From an uncultured Ectothiorhodospiraceae bacterium (GTDB lineage Bacteria > Pseudomonadota > Gammaproteobacteria > UBA6429 > Thiohalophilaceae), in NCBI GenBank assembly GCA_947258695.1, contig CAMYJG010000004.1:1-64000 (forward strand): a stretch of DNA of 64,000 nucleotides, in the 5' to 3' direction. The translations under genes and the position numbers were made by a program. The notes beneath the pieces were generated by a model. It made no database searches and was not told the origin of the DNA. It saw only the letters and a list, made by a program, of their open reading frames with translations. How positions within the stretch are numbered: the first letter of the stretch is position 1; each line of letters opens with the position of its first letter. Positions 57,353 to 64,000 of the stretch are shown piece by piece.

Positions 57353-57383
57353 GATAGCAGTGGCCGATGCAGGTCATACTATT
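57353..57383 (+). ncRNA. First leader hairpin of the nrt operon (candidate ANTAR target)
   Basis: TGGCC (57361-57365) pairs with GGTCA around the hexaloop GATGCA; outer GATAG and CTATT could extend it. The loop has G at position 4 but not A at position 1. A second hairpin with the sequence AAAGTC at its tip (57421-57435) sits at the apex of the following terminator and resembles the AAAGAC loop of the upstream leader. Assignment is by analogy. Confidence 0.45.
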
Positions 57384-57404
57384 TTAGTTAAATTGATATT
57401 GGAT

Positions 57405-57458
57405 AACGGCGTCCATCTATACAGAAAGTCTCTGTCTGGGTGGGCGCCGTTTTATTTT
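57405..57458 (+). terminator. Leader attenuator terminator before nrtA
   Basis: Eleven-base-pair stem beginning AACGGCGTCCA, closed by TGGGCGCCGTT, with an internal ACAGA/TCTGT hairpin and the tail TTTTATTTT. It ends 11 bases before the nrtA start codon. Confidence 0.9.
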
Positions 57459-57469
57459 GGGAGAAAAAA

Positions 57470-58885
57470 ATGAGTGTCATTGAAAATAAACGGTTAGGCA
57501 AAAGACGTTTTCTTAAACGTAGCCTCTTTTCACTAGGAGCTGCTGTTTTAGCAACCACTTTGTTATCACCGTTAACAGCATCAAACGTTATCGCTGAAGT
57601 TGGCGAACCTGAAAAAGAAGAGTTGAAGTTTGGTTTTATCAAACTAACTGATATGGCACCTCTGGCGGTTGCATATGAAAAAGGATTCTTTGAAGATGAA
57701 GGGCTTTATGTCACTTTAGAACCTCAGGCAAACTGGAAAGTATTGCTGGATCGGGTTATCGATGGTGAACTCGATGGTGCCCACATGTTAGCCGGTCAAC
57801 CACTCGGCGCTACCATCGGTTTTGGTACACAAGCTCACATTATTACCGCATTCAGCATGGATTTAAACGGTAATGGTATTACTGTTTCTAACAAAATCTG
57901 GTCTGAAATGAAGAAACATATACCACATAAAAATGGTAAACCGGTACATCCAATCAAAGCTGATTATTTAAAACCTGTTGTTGATAAATATAAATCAGAA
58001 GGTAAGCCATTTAAAATGGGTATGGTTTTCCCAGTATCGACTCATAACTATGAATTACGTTATTGGTTAGCTGCTGGTGGTATTCACCCAGGTTACTACG
58101 CACCGCATAAAGGTGATACTTCTGGTCAAATTAAAGCAGATACACTTTTATCAGTAACGCCACCACCACAAATGCCTGCAACAATGGAAGCCGGTACGAT
58201 CTACGGTTACTGTGTAGGTGAACCATGGAACCAACAAGCGGTATTCAAAGGTATTGGTGTACCTGTTATTACTGACTACGAAATCTGGAAAGATAATCCT
58301 GAAAAAGTATTTGGTGTAAGTAAGAAATGGGCTGATAAAAATCCTAACACTCACGTTCGTGTTGTGAAAGCGATGATTCGTGCTGCACAATGGTTAGATG
58401 CAAATAATAATGCTAACCGTCCTGAAGCAGTAAAAATCTTATCAAAATCTCAATACGTAGGTGCAGACTACGATGTTATTGCAAATTCAATGACAGGTAC
58501 ATTTGAATACGAGAAAGGTGACAAACGATCAGTGCCTGATTTCAATGTGTTCTTCCGTTATAATGCAACTTACCCATATTACTCAGATGCAATCTGGTAC
58601 TTAACGCAAATGCGTCGTTGGGGCCAGATTTCAGAGAAGAAATCTGATAGCTGGTACAAAGATATTGCGAAGAAAGTATATCGTCCTGATATCTATGCAG
58701 TTGCTGCAAAAGAGTTGCTTGCTGAAGGTAAAGTAAAAGCAAAAGACTTCCCTGATTTTGCAACTGAAACAGGTTTCAAAAAACCACAAACTGAATTTAT
58801 CGATAAAGTTACTTACGATGGAACTAAACCAAATGCCTATTTGAAGAAATTCAAAATTGGTTTGAAAGGTAAAGAGAAACTGTAA
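57470..58885 (+). CDS. nrtA: Nitrate/nitrite ABC transporter substrate-binding protein
   Basis: A 471-residue periplasmic nitrate/nitrite-binding protein. The N-terminus looks like a Tat signal: basic GKRRFLKRS followed by [19 protein letters not shown]. Mature-domain features ([67 protein letters not shown]) are those of NrtA/NasF. The ATG at 57470 follows TTGGGAGAA; the GTG 30 bases earlier lies inside the terminator stem and is rejected. First gene of the transporter and reductase operon. Confidence 0.94.
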   Translation: MSVIENKRLGKRRFLKRSLFSLGAAVLATTLLSPLTASNVIAEVGEPEKEELKFGFIKLTDMAPLAVAYEKGFFEDEGLYVTLEPQANWKVLLDRVIDGELDGAHMLAGQPLGATIGFGTQAHIITAFSMDLNGNGITVSNKIWSEMKKHIPHKNGKPVHPIKADYLKPVVDKYKSEGKPFKMGMVFPVSTHNYELRYWLAAGGIHPGYYAPHKGDTSGQIKADTLLSVTPPPQMPATMEAGTIYGYCVGEPWNQQAVFKGIGVPVITDYEIWKDNPEKVFGVSKKWADKNPNTHVRVVKAMIRAAQWLDANNNANRPEAVKILSKSQYVGADYDVIANSMTGTFEYEKGDKRSVPDFNVFFRYNATYPYYSDAIWYLTQMRRWGQISEKKSDSWYKDIAKKVYRPDIYAVAAKELLAEGKVKAKDFPDFATETGFKKPQTEFIDKVTYDGTKPNAYLKKFKIGLKGKEKL

Positions 58886-58894
58886 GCGAGATAT

Positions 58895-58918
58895 CCCTCC
58901 ATGTATAAACATGGAGGG
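58895..58918 (+). other. Intercistronic hairpin between nrtA and nrtB
   Basis: Perfect 10-bp stem CCCTCCATGT/ACATGGAGGG with a 4-base loop and no strong T-run. A hairpin in this place is typical after binding-protein genes and would stabilise nrtA mRNA or partly stop transcription, giving more NrtA than NrtB. Confidence 0.7.
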
Positions 58919-58944
58919 TTCATCTTATAACGAGGTAAGGAACA

Positions 58945-59964
58945 TTGAATACACGAGTGCTTAATCTGATGGAAAATAAAGTATTATCAAAATTAACATC
59001 TATACCTAAGTTTAATGAAATTAACTGGGCAAATTTATCTGTACAGTTAGTACAAAAGTTAGGTGTACCTTTAATTGCAATCGGAATTTTCCTTGCTCTA
59101 TGGGGTGCGACTGCATCGCAAATACAGACATCATTAGGTGCAGTACCAGGACCGGTAAAAGTATGGCAACAGACGGTTGTACTCTATGATGAACATGTTG
59201 AAGAAAGAACAAAAGAAGTTGCGTTTTATGAGCGTCAGGAAAAACGTAACGCAAAGAAATTAGAAAAAAATCCTGATGCAAAGATTAAAGTCAGAAGCTA
59301 CACAGGAAAGCCAACATTTTTTGATCAAATAATCACCAGTATTATTACGGTACTCACAGGTTTTATTATTGCATCTTTAATTGCAATTCCTGTTGGTGTT
59401 ATTTGCGGTTTGAATACGACTATTTATAATGCGTTAAATCCTCTAATTCAGACCTTTAAACCTGTCTCACCATTAGCCTGGTTACCTATTGTTACCATGA
59501 TTGTGAGTGCAATGTATATCTCTGATGATCCGATGTTTTCAAAGTCATTTTTGAACTCAGCAATTACAGTAACTTTATGTTGTATGTGGCCAACTATCAT
59601 TAATACTACCGTTGGCGTTTCATCTATCGACAAAGATTTAATCAATGTAAGCCGTGTTTTACGATTGCACTGGCTTACTCATGTTTTTAAAATCGTTTTA
59701 CCTTCATCGGTACCAATGATGTTTGCAGGTCTGCGAGTTTCATTTGGTATAGGTTGGATGGTACTTATCGCTGCAGAAATGCTGGCTCAAAATCCTGGCC
59801 TGGGGAAATTTGTCTGGGATGAATTCCAAAACGGAAGCTCTAACTCATTAGCAAGAATTATGGTAGCTGTATTTGCCATTGGCTTGGTTGGTTTCTTTTT
59901 AGACCGTGTAATGTTGATGTTACAGCGTAGTGTCTCGTGGGACAAAAATGCGGTATTACGTTAA
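58945..59964 (+). CDS. nrtB: Nitrate/nitrite ABC transporter permease
   Basis: A 339-residue membrane protein of the NrtB/SsuC permease type. The EAA-like loop is VSRVLRLHWLTHVFKIVLPSSVPMMFAGLRVSFGIGWMVLIAAEML. An extra charged segment of about 50 residues (EERTKEVAFYERQEKRNAKKLEKN region) lies between the first helix and the transport core; shorter homologues lack it. TTG start after GAGGTAAGGA; ATG at 58969 is possible. Confidence 0.9.
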   Translation: MNTRVLNLMENKVLSKLTSIPKFNEINWANLSVQLVQKLGVPLIAIGIFLALWGATASQIQTSLGAVPGPVKVWQQTVVLYDEHVEERTKEVAFYERQEKRNAKKLEKNPDAKIKVRSYTGKPTFFDQIITSIITVLTGFIIASLIAIPVGVICGLNTTIYNALNPLIQTFKPVSPLAWLPIVTMIVSAMYISDDPMFSKSFLNSAITVTLCCMWPTIINTTVGVSSIDKDLINVSRVLRLHWLTHVFKIVLPSSVPMMFAGLRVSFGIGWMVLIAAEMLAQNPGLGKFVWDEFQNGSSNSLARIMVAVFAIGLVGFFLDRVMLMLQRSVSWDKNAVLR

Positions 59965-60009
59965 TACAAACTACCTTAGCAGATAAGAAAAGAATTCAGG
60001 AGAAGTGAA

Positions 60010-60810
60010 GTGAGTACAAAACATTTAGAGATTAGCCAGGTTTCGATTGAGTTTCCAACTCCCTCAGTCCCATTTAAAGCCTTGGATCAAATTGATTTAT
60101 CAATTAAACAAGGAGAGTTTGTTTCATTAATTGGACACTCCGGTTGTGGTAAATCTACAGTTTTAAATATTGTTGCTGGTTTATACCAGGCAACTGAAGG
60201 CGGCGTTATTCTTGATGGAAAAGAAGTCAATGAACCCGGACCGGATCGTGCTGTTGTATTTCAGAACCATTCATTGTTGCCATGGTTAACTGCCTATGAA
60301 AATGTTGAATTAGCCGTCAACCAGGTTTTTAAAGGTAAAAAATCCAAAGTTGAAATGAAAGAATGGATTGAGCATAACCTGCACCTTGTTCATATGGATC
60401 ATGCTATGCACAAGCGTCCTAGCGAGATATCCGGGGGGATGAAACAACGCGTTGGGATTGCTCGAGCATTGGCTATGGAACCAAAAGTATTGCTAATGGA
60501 TGAACCGTTTGGTGCATTAGATGCGTTAACACGTGCACATATGCAGGATTCATTAATTGAAATTCAACAACGTTTAAATAATACCGTCATTATGATTACG
60601 CATGACGTTGATGAAGCCGTATTGTTATCTGACCGTATCGTTATGATGACAAATGGGCCTGCGGCAACGATAGGAGAAATTCTGGATGTTGATCTTGATA
60701 AGCCACGTAATCGTGTTGAGTTGGCAGATAATGAAGACTACAACCACTTACGTGCACAGGTATTGAAATTCCTGTATGAACGCCAACGTAAGCCTGAAGA
60801 AGCGGCTTAA
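60010..60810 (+). CDS. nrtD: Nitrate/nitrite ABC transporter ATP-binding protein
   Basis: A 266-residue ATPase. Walker A GHSGCGKST, signature SGGMKQRVG, Walker B VLLMDEPFGALD and the switch histidine in MITHDVDEAV are all present. It lacks the NrtA-like C-terminal sensor domain of cyanobacterial NrtC, so it corresponds to NrtD/NasD. GTG start after AGGAGAAG. Works with NrtA and NrtB. Confidence 0.9.
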   Translation: MSTKHLEISQVSIEFPTPSVPFKALDQIDLSIKQGEFVSLIGHSGCGKSTVLNIVAGLYQATEGGVILDGKEVNEPGPDRAVVFQNHSLLPWLTAYENVELAVNQVFKGKKSKVEMKEWIEHNLHLVHMDHAMHKRPSEISGGMKQRVGIARALAMEPKVLLMDEPFGALDALTRAHMQDSLIEIQQRLNNTVIMITHDVDEAVLLSDRIVMMTNGPAATIGEILDVDLDKPRNRVELADNEDYNHLRAQVLKFLYERQRKPEEAA

Positions 60811-60848
60811 TAAAAATAAACTTGATTAACTAAGTACTGGGTATAGAT

Positions 60849-63284
60849 ATGAGTGAAAAATTAGTAGTAATTGGAAATGGCATGGCAGGTATTCGTACTA
60901 TTGAAGAACTGTTGAAAATTGATCCTTTAGCCTATGATATTACTGTTTTTGGCGCTGAGCCTTACGGCAATTACAACCGTATTATGTTATCGCCTGTTCT
61001 GGCTGGTGATAAAACTATCGATGAAATCATGCTTAATGATGAGCAATGGTATATTGATAATCATGTTACCTTGCATAAAGGTAAAGAAGTAACGTCTATT
61101 GATCGTGTTAATCGTAAAGTGATTGCTTCAGATGGTACCGAAGAGTCATATGATCGCTTATTGATAGCCACAGGTTCTGATCCTTTTATTATTCCTGTTC
61201 CTGGTAATGACTTGGATGGTGTTATTTCATTTCGTGACATCAAAGATGTTGACGCCATGATGGAGGCATCGAAAAAGCATAAACATGCCGTTGTAATTGG
61301 TGGTGGTTTATTAGGATTAGAAGCCGCAAATGGTTTAATGCAACAAGGTATGAGTGTCACCGTGGTTCACTTGATGGATAAACTTATGGAACGTCAAATG
61401 GACGCTCCAGCGGCGGCAATGTTGAAAGAGTCACTGGAGGAACGTGGCCTGCATTTCTTAATGGAAGCCTCTACTGAATCAATTATCGGTAAAGACCGGG
61501 TTGAGAAAGTACGTTTTAAAGACGGTTCAGAAATTTATGCTGACTTAGTCGTTATGGCAGTTGGTATCAAACCAAATATTAAACTTGCACAGGATGCAGG
61601 TATTCATTGCGAACGCGGAATCGTTGTAAACGACACGTTGCAAACTTATGATCCTTCAATCTATTCAGTGGGCGAATGTGCTCAGCATCGTGGTATTGCA
61701 TACGGTTTAGTTGCGCCATTGTTTGAAATGGCAAAAGTTTGTGCAAACCATTTAGCAAAAATGGGTATTGGTCGTTATGAAGGCACCATGACCTCAACCA
61801 AATTAAAAGTTACCGGTATTGATTTATTCTCTGCCGGTGATTTTAATGGCGATGATACTACTGATGAACTCGTTTTCCAGGATAAAGCACGCGGTGTTTA
61901 CCGTAAGATTGTTGTTAAAGATAACAAAATTCTTGGTGCGGTCATGTATGGCGATACCATCGACGGTACATGGTATTTCGATCTCATGCGTGATGAAACC
62001 GATATTTCTGAGTTCCGTGAAAATTTACTGTTTGGCCAGGCACATTTAGGTGATTCAGGCCACGGTGATGATAATCGTGTTGCTGCCATGTCTGATAATG
62101 CAGAAATATGCGGTTGTAACGGTGTTACTAAAGGTGAAATTGTTAATGCTATTACTGTAAATAAAATATTCACATTAGATGAAGTACGTGCACATACTAA
62201 AGCGTCTAGTTCTTGTGGTTCATGCACAGGCCTGGTTGAATCTTTAATGTCTCACACATTAGGTGGTGATTATTCAACGGCGCCGCATTTAAAACCGATA
62301 TGTGGTTGTACCGATAAATCACATGACCAGGTGCGTGAAGCCATTGCAGAAAATGGTTTTAAATCTATTCATACCGTTATGGAAGCCATGGAATGGAAAA
62401 CACCAGATGGCTGTAGTAAATGTCGTCCTGCGATCAACTACTACTTAGTGTGCAAATTCCCGGAACTTAATCTGGATGATAGTCAGTCACGTTTTATCAA
62501 TGAACGTGCGCATGCGAATATTCAAGGTGATGGTACTTACTCTGTAATTCCTCGTATGTGGGGTGGAATGACAACCCCGCAAGAATTACGTGCTGTTGCA
62601 GATGCCGCTGAAAAGTTTAATGTTGATACCGTTCATGTCACCGGTGGTCAACGTATCGGTTTATATGGTCTTAAGAAAGACGAGTTACCTGAAATTTGGG
62701 ATGACCTTAATAAAGCAGGCATGGTTTCAGGTCATGCTTATGGTAAAGCACTACGTACGGTTAAAACCTGTGTCGGTAAAGAATGGTGTCGTTTCGGTAC
62801 ACAAGATTCGACAGGCATCGGCATTAAGCTTGAAAAAATGAGCTGGGGCTCATGGATGCCACATAAATTTAAAATGGCGGCATCAGGTTGTCCACGTAAC
62901 TGTGCAGAAGCCACCATTAAAGATTATGGTGTCGTTTGTGTTGATTCAGGTTATGAAATTCATGTCGGTGGTAACGGTGGTATAAAAGTTCGCGCGACTG
63001 ACTTGTTGTGTAATGTTGAAACAGAAGAAGAAGTGCTTGAATACAGTGCAGCTTATATTCAGTTATACCGTGAAGAAGCGCATTATCTTGAGCGTACTGC
63101 ACCCTGGATAGAGCGTGTGGGTTTAAGTCATGTTAAAGAAGCTTTGGTTGATGATTCTCAACGACGTAAAGAGCTGGCTGAACGTTTTAATTATTCACAA
63201 ACCTTTATGCAGGATGATCCTTGGCAAGAACGTGCAAAAGGTGGTGAAGCCCATGAGTTCACACCACTAAAAGTGATCGGCTAA
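60849..63284 (+). CDS. nirB: Assimilatory NAD(P)H nitrite reductase large subunit
   Basis: Reduces nitrite to ammonia in the cytoplasm; 811 residues. The N-terminal FAD/NAD(P)H module (VVIGNGMAGIRTIEELL; VIGGGLLGLEAANGL) is followed by two BFD-like [2Fe-2S] segments (ICGCNGVTKGE with SSCGSCTG; PICGCTDKSH with CSKCRPA). The siroheme/[4Fe-4S] domain has cysteines in TVKTCVGKEWCRFG and MAASGCPRNCAEA. The first ~470 residues are homologous to the flavoprotein at 50726. nirD follows. Confidence 0.95.
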   Translation: MSEKLVVIGNGMAGIRTIEELLKIDPLAYDITVFGAEPYGNYNRIMLSPVLAGDKTIDEIMLNDEQWYIDNHVTLHKGKEVTSIDRVNRKVIASDGTEESYDRLLIATGSDPFIIPVPGNDLDGVISFRDIKDVDAMMEASKKHKHAVVIGGGLLGLEAANGLMQQGMSVTVVHLMDKLMERQMDAPAAAMLKESLEERGLHFLMEASTESIIGKDRVEKVRFKDGSEIYADLVVMAVGIKPNIKLAQDAGIHCERGIVVNDTLQTYDPSIYSVGECAQHRGIAYGLVAPLFEMAKVCANHLAKMGIGRYEGTMTSTKLKVTGIDLFSAGDFNGDDTTDELVFQDKARGVYRKIVVKDNKILGAVMYGDTIDGTWYFDLMRDETDISEFRENLLFGQAHLGDSGHGDDNRVAAMSDNAEICGCNGVTKGEIVNAITVNKIFTLDEVRAHTKASSSCGSCTGLVESLMSHTLGGDYSTAPHLKPICGCTDKSHDQVREAIAENGFKSIHTVMEAMEWKTPDGCSKCRPAINYYLVCKFPELNLDDSQSRFINERAHANIQGDGTYSVIPRMWGGMTTPQELRAVADAAEKFNVDTVHVTGGQRIGLYGLKKDELPEIWDDLNKAGMVSGHAYGKALRTVKTCVGKEWCRFGTQDSTGIGIKLEKMSWGSWMPHKFKMAASGCPRNCAEATIKDYGVVCVDSGYEIHVGGNGGIKVRATDLLCNVETEEEVLEYSAAYIQLYREEAHYLERTAPWIERVGLSHVKEALVDDSQRRKELAERFNYSQTFMQDDPWQERAKGGEAHEFTPLKVIG

Positions 63285-63296
63285 TAAAAACATATT

Positions 63297-63367
63297 GCCA
63301 CCAAGGACACGATGAACACCAAGAAAAAATTATTAGTATTACTTTGTGTACTTCGTGTCCTTGGTGG
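63297..63367. repeat. Intergenic palindromic repeat, family A (nirB-nirD gap)
   Basis: Left arm GCCACCAAGGACACGATGA, right arm CTTCGTGTCCTTGGTGGC around an AT-rich centre; the best-paired member of the family. Its left flank is identical to that of the copy at 25269. Confidence 0.85.
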
Positions 63368-63397
63368 CTTAAATGAAAATATAGATGGTATAAGATT

Positions 63398-63733
63398 ATG
63401 AGTGATTGGATTGAAGTAGGCACATTAAACGATATTCCTAAGTTAGGCGCACGTGTTGTAAGTCGAGCAGAAGGCGATATCGCGGTATTTAGAACCGCTG
63501 AAGATAAAGTTTTCGCACTACGTGATAAATGTCCGCATAAAGGTGGTCAACTTTCACAAGGTATTGTCCATGGCGATAGAGTGGCATGCCCATTACATGA
63601 TTGGAAAATCGGTTTAGATACTGGTACTGCTGTAGCACCAGATGAGGGTTGTGCTGCAAGTTTCCCGATTAAAATGGAAGGTGAAAAAATTATGTTGTCT
63701 TTGACGCCAGAAGAAGGTTGCCCTAATAATTAA
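63398..63733 (+). CDS. nirD: Nitrite reductase small subunit (Rieske-type)
   Basis: A 111-residue Rieske [2Fe-2S] protein: ligands in CPHKGGQLSQG and CPLHDWKIGL. It pairs with NirB in assimilatory nitrite reduction. The NirD family is somewhat larger or similar in size and usually adjacent, as here. Confidence 0.92.
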   Translation: MSDWIEVGTLNDIPKLGARVVSRAEGDIAVFRTAEDKVFALRDKCPHKGGQLSQGIVHGDRVACPLHDWKIGLDTGTAVAPDEGCAASFPIKMEGEKIMLSLTPEEGCPNN

Positions 63734-63737
63734 TAAT

Positions 63738-63817
63738 AAACCACAGGGAGCACTGGGAGCACAGGGTGTTTATAGTTATAAATATTCCCCAGTGAACCCC
63801 GTGTTCCCCGTGGTTTT
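63738..63817. repeat. Intergenic palindromic repeat, family C (nirD-nasA gap)
   Basis: Left arm AAACCACAGGGAGCACTGGG, right arm CCCCGTGTTCCCCGTGGTTT. Same family as the leuC-leuD repeat at 24532. It fills most of the spacer before the nitrate reductase gene. Confidence 0.75.
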
Positions 63818-63838
63818 ATAATTTAAGAGAATTTTTAA

Positions 63839-64000
63839 ATGCTGTTCGGTCGAAATAAAAAGAATCCCATAAAGATTGCTGATAAAGGTGTCGTTGAATG
63901 GAAATACACGACATGTGGTTATTGTTCAACCGGCTGTTCAATAGAAGTGGGGCTGGATGACAAGGGTGAAGCGGTTGCTTCACGTGGTGTCGGTGGTGCT
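63839..64000 (+). CDS. nasA: Assimilatory nitrate reductase catalytic subunit, N-terminal fragment
   Basis: The first 54 residues of a molybdopterin oxidoreductase, cut by the window end. WKYTTCGYCSTGCSIEVG shows the first three cysteines of the N-terminal [4Fe-4S] site (Cx2Cx3C), as in NasA/NarB. Its position after nirBD and a nitrate transporter supports nitrate reductase rather than another family member. Start ATG 63839 after TTAAGAGAAT. Confidence 0.85.
   Translation, partial: MLFGRNKKNPIKIADKGVVEWKYTTCGYCSTGCSIEVGLDDKGEAVASRGVGGA

Noticed and set aside
57353-57383. Confident ANTAR hairpin in the nrt leader
   Set aside because: The hexaloop GATGCA lacks the A at position 1, so it is listed only as a low-confidence candidate.

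Overview
The window is a chromosomal segment of an AT-leaning gammaproteobacterium. Evidence is the core gene order (leuCDB-asd-usg-fimV-truA, trpFBA-accD-folC-dedD-cvpA-purF-metZ), MltF, FimV, PrmB and a Vfr/CRP-type site. The genus cannot be fixed from the sequence alone. A K+-independent H+-pyrophosphatase, Mqo-like flavoprotein, nitrate assimilation genes and orphan flagellar export genes would suit a free-living aquatic lineage. Many starts are TTG or GTG.

Layout. 1-9000: end of guaB, a large Ser/Thr kinase on the opposite strand, guaA, serB, tadA, an MBL-fold lipoprotein and mltF. 9.0-9.75 kb: an intact tRNA-Ser(GGA) beside a tRNA-Ser copy broken up by small hairpin inserts. 9.7-22 kb: fliK/flhB-like pair, pentapeptide protein, mog, prmB, hemN behind an FNR box, a GGDEF-EAL protein, aroC, an MFS transporter, an Mqo-like oxidoreductase and a response regulator. 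22-32 kb: LysR regulator, leuCDB, asd, usg and fimV; the four gaps from leuC to usg each carry an imperfect palindromic repeat. 32-46.5 kb: truA, rhomboid, hppA, trpFBA, accD, folC, dedD, cvpA, purF, then a SAM-II riboswitch with terminator ahead of metZ, and an EAL-HDOD protein. 46.5-50.3 kb: rluA, small envelope and RNA-binding proteins, msrA, a GFA protein and a PQQ-type sugar dehydrogenase.

50.4 kb to the end is the most interesting part: a nitrate-assimilation locus made of two operons with the same control layout. Each has an NtrC-type dyad, a sigma-54 -24/-12 promoter, a short leader with RNA hairpins, and an intrinsic terminator just before the first gene. The regulator pair nasT (ANTAR antiterminator) and nasS (cytosolic NrtA-like sensor) lies between them. 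The downstream operon is conventional: nrtA-nrtB-nrtC/D, nirB, nirD and the start of the molybdopterin nitrate reductase.

The upstream operon is not conventional. It encodes a NirB-like FAD/NAD(P)H and [2Fe-2S] module fused to a five-helix membrane domain with two HX13H pairs, a membrane-anchored cytochrome with 11 potential c-hemes, a DUF3365-type c-heme lipoprotein and a bacterial globin. Read together it looks like a NAD(P)H-to-periplasm electron conduit placed under nitrate/nitrogen control. That function is inference. The domain order, heme motifs and shared regulatory sites are visible directly.
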